A DNA stretch of 12,060 nucleotides from assembly GCA_045802495.1 (NCBI GenBank), contig JBJMQW010000113.1:1-12060 (forward strand), read 5' to 3'. Every line of letters starts with the position of its first letter. Within the stretch, counting starts at the first letter, position 1. Below the pieces are notes generated by a model, which was not told the origin of the DNA, searched no databases, and saw nothing but the letters and a program-made list of their open reading frames with translations. The position numbers and the translations under genes are program-made. This document shows positions 6,918-12,060 of this stretch, piece by piece. Source of the stretch: AP-15 sp045802495 (lineage in GTDB: Bacteria > Pseudomonadota > Alphaproteobacteria > ATCC43930 > CGMCC-115725).

Positions 6918-6935
6918 CGGTCGTACCTGCGACCG
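6918..6935. repeat. Short inverted repeat in a divergent intergenic region
   Basis: CGGTCG (6918-6923) and CGACCG (6930-6935) form a perfect 6-bp stem with a six-base spacer. It lies in the 209-base gap between the divergent oxygenase (start 6813) and DUF992 (start 7023) genes. It could be a dimeric-regulator operator or simply chance in GC-rich DNA. I found no convincing promoter in this gap. Confidence 0.2.
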
Positions 6936-7022
6936 CGCGGGGCCTTTCTCATGCTGCAGGCTTGTGCTAGCGACGCTTGGGATTGACCGCTCGCCCGCTG
7001 ATAGTGAAAGGGGAAATCAGGC

Positions 7023-7526
7023 ATGACCAGAAGAGTTGGTTTGGCACTCGGCTCGCTTGCCCTCGTAGTCATCGTTCTGGCGTACGGACCGCCGGCCCGT
7101 GCCCAAGGCGGCGCGCAGGTCGGAACCCTCACCTGCAACGTGGCTAGCGGCTGGGGGTTTGTCTTCGGTTCGTCGAGAGCCCTCCGTTGCACTTTTGCGG
7201 CCTCGTCAGGCCGGGTCGAGCACTATTCCGGCGCCATTCAGCGGTTCGGGGTCGACATCGGCTATACGAGAGCGGGCGTTCTCGTTTGGGGGGTGCTCGC
7301 GCCAACATCGGATTTGGCGCCGGGGGCTTTGTCGGGAAATTTTGTCGGCGCCACCGGCAGCGCCACGGTTGGCGTCGGCGCCGGCGCCAATGTGCTGGTC
7401 GGCGGCTCCAACCGGACGATCTCGCTGCAGCCGGTCAGCTTCGAGGGCAGCACAGGCCTCAATGTCGCGGCAGGAATCGGGGCGATCAATCTTCGCTACC
7501 AGCCGCAGGCCGGGCGACAACGGTGA
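7023..7526 (+). CDS. Secreted DUF992-family protein
   Basis: This 167-residue protein is exported. It has basic residues at 3-4, a hydrophobic core at about 7-21 and a cleavage motif ARA before Gln28. The mature part opens with GAQVGTLTCNVASGWGFVFGSSRALRC. These features, with Cys residues near both ends of that block, followed by a Gly/Ala-rich strand pattern (SATVGVGAGANVLVGGSNRTISLQPVS), are typical of DUF992, a family common in Hyphomicrobiales and without a known function. The two cysteines probably form a disulfide. The ATG at 7023 is preceded by AAGGGGAAATCAGG. The gene is divergent from the monooxygenase operon and looks monocistronic. Family assignment is from recall of the pattern. 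Confidence 0.85.
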   Translation: MTRRVGLALGSLALVVIVLAYGPPARAQGGAQVGTLTCNVASGWGFVFGSSRALRCTFAASSGRVEHYSGAIQRFGVDIGYTRAGVLVWGVLAPTSDLAPGALSGNFVGATGSATVGVGAGANVLVGGSNRTISLQPVSFEGSTGLNVAAGIGAINLRYQPQAGRQR

Positions 7527-7600
7527 GCGCGGTAGCTCCACCGGCGCTGCCCAGTTCGCTGCGACCGGCGTAACCGCCTGCGGGAGAGATCGTCCGAACG

Positions 7601-7612
7601 GGGCGATCGCCC
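7601..7612. repeat. Perfect 12-bp palindrome GGGCGATCGCCC
   Basis: The palindrome lies in the 207-base gap between the DUF992 gene and the prenyltransferase start. It could be an operator for the prenyltransferase gene or a chance GC-rich palindrome. It is not followed by a T-run, so it is not a terminator. I see no other clear signal in this gap apart from the ribosome site at 7721-7728. Confidence 0.2.
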
Positions 7613-7720
7613 AACTCGCGGGCAATGGATTCATCTCTTGGTCACTGCGCTGCCATATTCTTGGCGTAGTGATCCTCGGGCGACTGGGATGGGGCGAGCC
7701 CGCCCAGGAACCGGCGCTCT

Positions 7721-7728
7721 GGGGGAAG
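7721..7728 (+). promoter_or_regulatory. Ribosome binding site supporting a TTG start for the prenyltransferase
   Basis: GGGGGAAG lies five bases before the TTG at 7734. The in-frame ATG at 7689 and the TTG at 7638 have no comparable site. The codons between 7638 and 7733 also lack the strong third-position GC bias seen downstream. The site therefore favours a start at 7734. Confidence 0.5.
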
Positions 7729-7733
7729 CTCCT

Positions 7734-8516
7734 TTGGCGCCGGTGTTTCGCCTGCTCTACTATCTCTATGCCCGGCGGTTGGCGCGCGATGTCAGGAGCC
7801 GGCCGACGCCGCGCCACGTCGGCATCATCCTCGACGGCAATCGCCGCCACGGCCGTTCGCTTGGCATCACCGAGCCGCGGGCGCTTTATGACATCGGCGC
7901 CAACAAGCTCGATGAAGTGCTCGAATGGTGCGCCGAGTTCGGCATTCCCACCGTCACGTTATGGGTGTTTTCGACGGAGAATTTTCATCGTTCCGCCGCC
8001 GAAGTCTCCGGCATCCTGGCCTCGATCGAGGCCAAGCTGACGGCTTTGGCCAGCGATCCGGCGATCCATCGCCGACGCGTGCGGGTTCGCGCGATCGGCT
8101 GTCTCGGTATGCTGCCGGAACCGGTCCTTGCGGCGATCCAAGCGGCCGAGCGCGCCACCTGCGCCTATGACGGGCTCGAGCTCAACATTGCCGTCGCCTA
8201 CGGCGGCCGACAGGAGATCACGGACGCCGTTCGCTCCCTCCTCGGCAGCATGGCCGAGAAGCAGCTCACGCTGGCGGAGGCGATCGACGGTGTCACGCCG
8301 GAAGCCATCGGCTGCCATCTCTATACCGCCGGTCGTCCGGACCCCGACCTGATCATTCGCACGAGCGGCGAAATCCGCCTTTCCGGCTTTCTGCTATGGC
8401 AGAGTGCCCACAGCGAATTCTACTTCACCGATGTGCTGTGGCCGGTCTTTCGCAAAATCGATTTCTTGCGCGCGATCCGCTCTTTTCAGCAGCGCCGCCG
8501 CCGCTACGGCTGCTGA
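7734..8516 (+). CDS. Cis-prenyltransferase (polyprenyl diphosphate synthase, UppS-like)
   Basis: This 260-residue enzyme, counted from TTG 7734, belongs to the family that condenses isopentenyl diphosphate onto an allylic diphosphate to give Z-polyprenyl diphosphates. The catalytic P-loop reads HVGIILDGNRRHGRS, with the essential Asp. Next come LWVFSTENF, GLELNIAVAYGGRQEI and RTSGEIRLSGFLLWQ, whose two Arg bind isopentenyl diphosphate, and a C-terminal EFYFTDVLWP segment. It departs from canonical UppS in having NRRHG for NGRWA, FSTEN for FSSENW and a YDIGANKL stretch in place of the usual GHKAG. It resembles the short-chain mycobacterial Z-farnesyl synthase subgroup (as recalled). The product may therefore be shorter than undecaprenyl diphosphate. 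ATG 7689 is an alternative start. It stands alone between DUF992 and the convergent NnrU gene. Confidence 0.88.
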   Translation: MAPVFRLLYYLYARRLARDVRSRPTPRHVGIILDGNRRHGRSLGITEPRALYDIGANKLDEVLEWCAEFGIPTVTLWVFSTENFHRSAAEVSGILASIEAKLTALASDPAIHRRRVRVRAIGCLGMLPEPVLAAIQAAERATCAYDGLELNIAVAYGGRQEITDAVRSLLGSMAEKQLTLAEAIDGVTPEAIGCHLYTAGRPDPDLIIRTSGEIRLSGFLLWQSAHSEFYFTDVLWPVFRKIDFLRAIRSFQQRRRRYGC

Positions 8517-8568
8517 TCAGGGATCGCTCGCATAAACCGCGCGGCACCCGATGGAGGGCGATGGATAG

Positions 8569-9246
8569 TCACGCGGGAAAGGGTGAAACGCCAATGATGG
8601 GCGAATGCCCGCCCAGCATCAGGGCGTAAGCAGCGAGGGCGACGCCCCAGCGCCAGAGCCCGATCTCACTTGCGTCGAACCGGTTGCGCCCGGCGACAAT
8701 TGCCGCGAACGGGATGATAGAGGTCCGTGCCGCGAACGGTTCCCAGGCGGCTCCCAGAAGCCGCCGTCGCTTCTGGTCTATCGATACCGTGCCGGCGAGC
8801 GCCACGATCGCCCAAGTCGCAAAGAAGACGAGCGAGGCCACGTCGCCATTGCCGATCAGATGGACCAACGCCCAGAGGCCGACCCCGGTCAGGAACGGAT
8901 GACGGGTGACCCTGACGATGCCCTGCGCCGGTTGCGTGAGACGCCCTTCCTGCCCGACCGATGTCGGGTTCGGCGTCGTCAAGCCGATGACAACCAGCAA
9001 AGACGCCGGGAGCATCAGGATTATTGCGAGCGGCTTTCACCATTCGAGCATTCCCCAGATCCCGATATAGGGGGCGCGATTGTACGCCGTCACCAGCCAC
9101 ACAAGACCGATTACCGACGCGAGCGCGAAGGCGCCCCGGTAACCGGCTTGGCCCAGCGCCGCGACCGCACGGTCGCGGAGCCTGGTGCCGGCGAGGCCCA
9201 GATGAAGACCTGTGAAGAAGATCGCAGCCAGCACCAATGAGAGCAC
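8569..9246 (-). pseudogene. NnrU-family membrane protein, interrupted by an in-frame TGA
   Basis: The full frame, from GTG 9246 (GGGAG upstream) to the TGA at 8571-8569, would give about 225 residues, normal for NnrU. Those proteins are polytopic inner-membrane proteins tied to nitric oxide and denitrification metabolism. The N-terminal half has FFTGLHLGLAGTRLRD and ALASVIGLVWLVTAYNRAP; the C-terminal half has VRVTRHPFLTGVGLWALVHL and SIDQKRRRLLG. Between them, at 9039-9037, a TGA follows MLEW and is succeeded in the same frame by KPLAIILMLPASLLVVIG, which continues the family pattern. A single base change (for example from TGG or TTA) explains it. Other genes here use TGA as a normal stop, so reassignment is unlikely. 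It is therefore a recent nonsense mutation or a sequence error. It is convergent with the prenyltransferase and divergent from DUF6152. Confidence 0.8.
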
Positions 9247-9349
9247 GATGCGTTCTCCCTTGCCTGGGGAACTCCTCCCGGCGTTGCCGTCTTGATGAAC
9301 GGACCTGGCGTCTTTACGTTCAAATCGAACAATCACGCTAGACCTTGCG

Positions 9350-9700
9350 ATGAACAAGCGCGCCATCCTTTTCACCGTCGCGGCCATCCTATCGGCCGGA
9401 GCAGCGTCGGCTCACCACGGCTGGGGCAGCTATGACACGTCGAAGGCCTTTACAATCAGCGCCCCTGTCGAGACCCTCGATTGGGCAGACCCGCACGCCC
9501 ATATCATGCTCAAATATCAAGGTGCGATCTGGGAGGCCACGTTGGCGCCGCTTTATCGTATGCAGGCGCGCGGACTCTCGGAAGGAATGCTGAAGCCGGG
9601 CACGCCAGTGGCCGTTTTTGGTTATCCGTCGACGCGCAAAGAGCATGAGATGCGCGCCGAGCGGATCACTGTCGCGGGGAAGACCGTCGAACTGCGTTGA
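9350..9700 (+). CDS. Exported DUF6152-family protein with predicted N-terminal histidine
   Basis: This small protein of 116 residues has a clean signal peptide: K3-R4, hydrophobic core at about 5-19, cleavage motif A19-S20-A21. Cleavage there would leave a mature protein of about 95 residues starting His22-His23-Gly-Trp. The mature domain contains TISAPVETLDWADPHAHIMLKYQ (with His49 and His51) and TPVAVFGYPSTRKEHEMRAERI, the arrangement I associate with DUF6152, an OB-like small periplasmic family with no known function. A free N-terminal His plus internal His residues could bind copper, as in CopC or the histidine brace of LPMOs; this is inference. Its stop overlaps the start of the next gene (TGATG), so the two are translationally coupled. 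It is divergent from the NnrU gene. Confidence 0.85.
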   Translation: MNKRAILFTVAAILSAGAASAHHGWGSYDTSKAFTISAPVETLDWADPHAHIMLKYQGAIWEATLAPLYRMQARGLSEGMLKPGTPVAVFGYPSTRKEHEMRAERITVAGKTVELR

Positions 9701-10188
9701 TGCACTCCGGCATGCCACTCGAGGGCATCGGCGGCATAATGATGGCGTTCGAGCACTCCGCCCTCGGCCATGCGGCACGCAGCACTGGATGGCTCTATCC
9801 TCTCGCCAATCTCGTGCACGTGCTGGGTGCCGCGCTCGTCGTCGGTGCGATCGCCACCTTTGATATTCAGGTCTTGCGCAACCTGCGCGAGGCCCCGATC
9901 GTTTCGCATACCGCGATTCCCATTGCGATTGCCGGGCTTTTTCTTCAGGCGGCCTCCGGCGTTGTGCTGCTGTCGGCGGAGGCATCGACAGTTGTGCGCA
10001 ACCCAGCCTTCCAGTTCAAGATGGCGATGTTCGTTTTCGCCCTCGCCAATGTGGCCCTGTTCCATTGGCGCTTTGGCAGAGCGCTCAAGACCGGCGCGCC
10101 GCTCGACGGAGCCCAGACCTTTGCCGCGGTGTCGCTCGCCAGCTGGGTGCTGGTGCTGCTGGCGGGCCGCAGCATCGCCTATCTGTGA
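9700..10188 (+). CDS. Four-helix membrane protein coupled to DUF6152 (DUF6644/CopD-like)
   Basis: This 162-residue integral membrane protein has four predicted helices at about 33-53, 72-92, 104-122 and 140-158. Histidines lie at or near helix ends: His40 in LVHVLGAALVVG, His70 in VSHTAIP and His122 in LFHWRFG. The pattern recalls DUF6644/DUF2214-type proteins and, more loosely, CopD, so heme or copper ligation is possible but unproven. The start at 9700 overlaps the DUF6152 stop as TGATG. An alternative ATG at 9739 would drop a poorly hydrophobic 13-residue lead and may be the real start. It ends 17 bases before the convergent peptide-transporter operon. The family name is from recall and only moderately certain; the topology and coupling are seen. 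Confidence 0.8.
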   Translation: MHSGMPLEGIGGIMMAFEHSALGHAARSTGWLYPLANLVHVLGAALVVGAIATFDIQVLRNLREAPIVSHTAIPIAIAGLFLQAASGVVLLSAEASTVVRNPAFQFKMAMFVFALANVALFHWRFGRALKTGAPLDGAQTFAAVSLASWVLVLLAGRSIAYL

Positions 10189-10205
10189 GGCGTATCGATC
10201 GCGGG

Positions 10206-11216
10206 CTACACCGGGACCGCCACAGCTTGTGTGGCGGCGGCGGGCTGCACCTCGCGAAGGTGGCAGGCGACGTGGTGACCGGGAAGGATTTCGCGCATCT
10301 CGGGCTCCTCCTGCGAGCAGCGGGCGAAGGCGTAGGGGCAGCGGGTATGAAAGCGGCAGCCGGAGGGCGGGTTGATCGGGCTCGGCACGTCGCCTTTGAG
10401 GATGATGCGCTTTTTCGCGGCTTCAGGGTCGGGCACCGGAACGGCCGATAGGAGGGCCTCGGTGTACGGGTGCTGCGGGCGGGTAAAGAGAGCGCGCTTG
10501 TCGGCGAGCTCGACGATCTTGCCCAAATACATCACCGCGATGCGGTGGCTGATATGCTCGACGACCGCGAGGTCGTGGGCGACGAAGAGGTAGGAGAGCC
10601 CGAATTCGCGCTGCAGGTCCTCCAACAGGTTGATCACCTGCGCCTGCACCGAAACATCGAGAGCCGACACCGGTTCGTCGCAGATGATCAGGCTCGGGTT
10701 GAGGGCCAAGGCGCGGGCGATTCCGATGCGCTGGCGTTGGCCGCCCGAAAATTCGTGCGGGAAGCGGTCGAGGGCGTCAGCGCGCAAGCCGACCTTGATC
10801 GCAAGCTCCTCGACCCGCTTGTCGAGTGCGCTGCCCCCTGATACGCCATAATTGACGAGCGGCTCGCCGATGATGTCGCGCACGCGCAAGCGCGGGTTCA
10901 GCGACGAGTAGGGATCCTGAAAGACGACCTGCAGCTGGCGCCGCCAGGGCCGCATTTCGCGGCGCGTCAGAGCGTCAATGCGCTCACCCCTGATGCGGAT
11001 CTCGCCGGATGTCGGGTCGATCAATTTGAGGATCGCTTTTCCGGCAGTCGACTTGCCGCAGCCGCTCTCGCCGACGAGGCCCAGGGTCTCTCCCTCCGCG
11101 ATATCGAACGAGATGCCGTCGACCGCGTGCACCCGCCCAACGGCCCGCTGCAGCAGCCCCTTGCGGACCGGGAAGTGCTTGACCAGTCCGCGTACCGAGA
11201 GCAATGGCCGGGCCAT
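10206..11216 (-). CDS. dppF: Peptide/nickel-type ABC transporter ATP-binding protein (DppF/OppF family)
   Basis: This cytoplasmic ATPase of 336 residues is one half of the motor of a Dpp/Opp importer for dipeptides, oligopeptides or similar solutes. All nucleotide-binding motifs are intact: Walker A GESGCGKST (49-57), Q-loop Gln100 in VVFQDPYSSLNPR, signature FSGGQRQR (156-163), Walker B SLIICDEP with Glu181, D-loop SALD and H-loop His214. The C-terminal oligopeptide-transporter extension has HPYTEALLSAVP and PSGCRFHTRCPYAFARC. This four-cysteine region, with a later Cys in HVACHL, binds an iron-sulfur cluster in some relatives. The start lies two bases after the stop of the upstream ATPase gene, so both are one operon. 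Subtype (dipeptide, oligopeptide, nickel or glutathione) cannot be fixed without the binding protein, and the symbol is by family. Confidence 0.93.
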   Translation of the reverse strand: MARPLLSVRGLVKHFPVRKGLLQRAVGRVHAVDGISFDIAEGETLGLVGESGCGKSTAGKAILKLIDPTSGEIRIRGERIDALTRREMRPWRRQLQVVFQDPYSSLNPRLRVRDIIGEPLVNYGVSGGSALDKRVEELAIKVGLRADALDRFPHEFSGGQRQRIGIARALALNPSLIICDEPVSALDVSVQAQVINLLEDLQREFGLSYLFVAHDLAVVEHISHRIAVMYLGKIVELADKRALFTRPQHPYTEALLSAVPVPDPEAAKKRIILKGDVPSPINPPSGCRFHTRCPYAFARCSQEEPEMREILPGHHVACHLREVQPAAATQAVAVPV

Positions 11217-11218
11217 GG

Positions 11219-12060
11219 CTACGCCGCGGCCAACCGGTCGGAGTGGAAGCAGGCGGCGAAGTGACCGGGTTCCTTCTCCTCGAAGCCCGGCATTTCGCGC
11301 CGGCAGATGTCGGTCGCCAGGGAACAGCGATCGGCAAAGGGGCAGCCGGGGATCGCTTCCTTTAGCGAGGGCACGGTGCCGGCGATTTCGGCTAGGCGCG
11401 GCGCCTCCTCGACCGAGAGAGTGGCGCCGAGCCGCGGGACCGAGGCGAGAAGCCCTTTGGTGTAGGGGTGGAGCGGACGGCGAAAGAGCGCCCGCACCGG
11501 CGCCTCCTCGGCCTTTCGGCCGGCATACATGACGACGACCCGCTGGGCCATCTCGGCGACGACGCCGAGATCGTGGGTGATCAGCACGATCGCTGCATCG
11601 ATCTTCTGTTTCAGCTCGCGCATCAGATCGAGGATCTGGGCCTGGATCGTCACGTCGAGCGCGGTTGTCGGCTCGTCGGCGATCAGCAGCTTCGGGTTGC
11701 AGGCGAGCGCCATTGCGATCATCACCCGCTGACGCATGCCGCCCGAGAGCTGGTGCGGGTATTCGGCAATGCGCCGCTCGGCTTCCGGGATATGCACGAG
11801 GCGCAGCATGTCGACGGCCTTGGCGAGCGCCGCGCGGTGGTCGAGCCCCTGATGCAGGGTCAAGGTCTCGGCGATTTGCCGGCCGATCGTGAGCACCGGG
11901 TTCAACGAGGTCATCGGCTCCTGAAAGATCATCGAGATCTCATTGCCGCGAACCCCGCGCATCTCGGCTTCGCTGAGGCCGAGCAGGTCTCGTCCGGCAA
12001 AACGGATCGTGCCCGATACGATCCGCCCCGGCGGGGAGGGGATCAGGCGCAGGACCGACA
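11219..12060 (-). CDS. dppD: Peptide/nickel-type ABC transporter ATP-binding protein (DppD/OppD family), 5' end outside window
   Basis: The frame is open to the right edge, so the N terminus and Walker A lie beyond 12060. The visible 280 residues begin SVLRLIPSPPGRIVSGTI and contain Q-loop MIFQEPMTSLNPVLTIG, signature LSGGMRQRVMIAMAL, Walker B KLLIADEP, D-loop TALD and H-loop VLITHDLGVVAEMA. The C-terminal extension has HPYTKGLLASVPRL and a cysteine cluster (PGCPFADRCSLATDICRR, then Cys in FAACFH). It ends two bases before the second ATPase. The DppD-then-DppF order is usual, so permease and binding-protein genes are expected further right on the same strand. It cannot be tied to a specific substrate. 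Confidence 0.93.
   Translation of the reverse strand, partial: SVLRLIPSPPGRIVSGTIRFAGRDLLGLSEAEMRGVRGNEISMIFQEPMTSLNPVLTIGRQIAETLTLHQGLDHRAALAKAVDMLRLVHIPEAERRIAEYPHQLSGGMRQRVMIAMALACNPKLLIADEPTTALDVTIQAQILDLMRELKQKIDAAIVLITHDLGVVAEMAQRVVVMYAGRKAEEAPVRALFRRPLHPYTKGLLASVPRLGATLSVEEAPRLAEIAGTVPSLKEAIPGCPFADRCSLATDICRREMPGFEEKEPGHFAACFHSDRLAAA

Noticed and set aside
7099..8040. A 313-codon plus-strand frame spanning the DUF992 and prenyltransferase region
   Set aside because: It is Ser/Arg/Pro-rich, has no motifs and overlaps two genes with clear family signatures in another frame.
9037..9039. TGA recoding (selenocysteine or Trp) in the NnrU gene
   Set aside because: Several neighbouring genes end normally at TGA, NnrU is not a known selenoprotein family, and I saw no clear Sec insertion hairpin directly downstream. 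A point mutation or error is simpler.
1..12060. Mobile elements, tRNA/attachment sites, CRISPR or phage genes
   Set aside because: I saw no transposase, integrase, tRNA cloverleaf, regularly spaced repeats or phage-type proteins in the gaps or frames.

Overview
The window is GC-rich, densely packed DNA. It looks like an ordinary chromosomal segment of an alphaproteobacterium, probably in or near the Hyphomicrobiales (Bradyrhizobium/Xanthobacteraceae-like). This is inferred from the protein families together: a DUF992 secreted protein, a DUF6152 plus DUF6644-like pair, NnrU, an OmpR-type two-component pair and HpaB/HpaC-type monooxygenase genes. I see no rRNA, tRNA, CRISPR array, transposase, integrase or plasmid gene. 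No gene-free stretch exceeds 300 bases. The largest gaps are 2574-2809, 6814-7022 and 7527-7733.

Layout. Positions 1-168 are non-coding and hold nested inverted repeats. 169-1041 (-) is a LivH-type permease, preceded by a possible 14-codon leader ORF and a hairpin that abuts its start codon. A strong terminator at 1140-1174 (-) ends a secreted beta-propeller-like protein (1206-2573, -). Divergent from that gene is a two-component system: a response regulator at 2810-3486 broken by a one-base deletion, and a histidine kinase at 3467-4993. A promoter-like TTGGGA-N17-TATAAT and an 11-bp-spaced TTGACG repeat lie between the divergent genes.

Next come a two-component flavin monooxygenase operon (oxygenase 5611-6813, reductase 5032-5589, both -), a small secreted DUF992 protein (7023-7526, +) and an atypical cis-prenyltransferase (7734-8516, +). 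An NnrU-family gene (8569-9246, -) is interrupted by an in-frame TGA. Divergent from NnrU is a translationally coupled pair: a DUF6152 exported protein whose predicted mature form starts with His-His, and a four-helix membrane protein with membrane-adjacent histidines. The window ends in two ATPase genes of a Dpp/Opp-type peptide ABC transporter (10206-11216 and 11219 to beyond the right edge, both -).

How they work together. The oxygenase and reductase form one enzyme system, and the two ATPases form the heterodimeric motor of one transporter. The kinase and regulator would be one signalling pair if the frameshift is a sequence error. The DUF6152/DUF6644-like pair resembles in plan a CopC/CopD-type periplasmic plus membrane module, and I consider it the best candidate for an undescribed system here. 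Two lesions (one indel, one stop) in otherwise well-preserved genes point either to draft-quality sequence or to recent gene decay.
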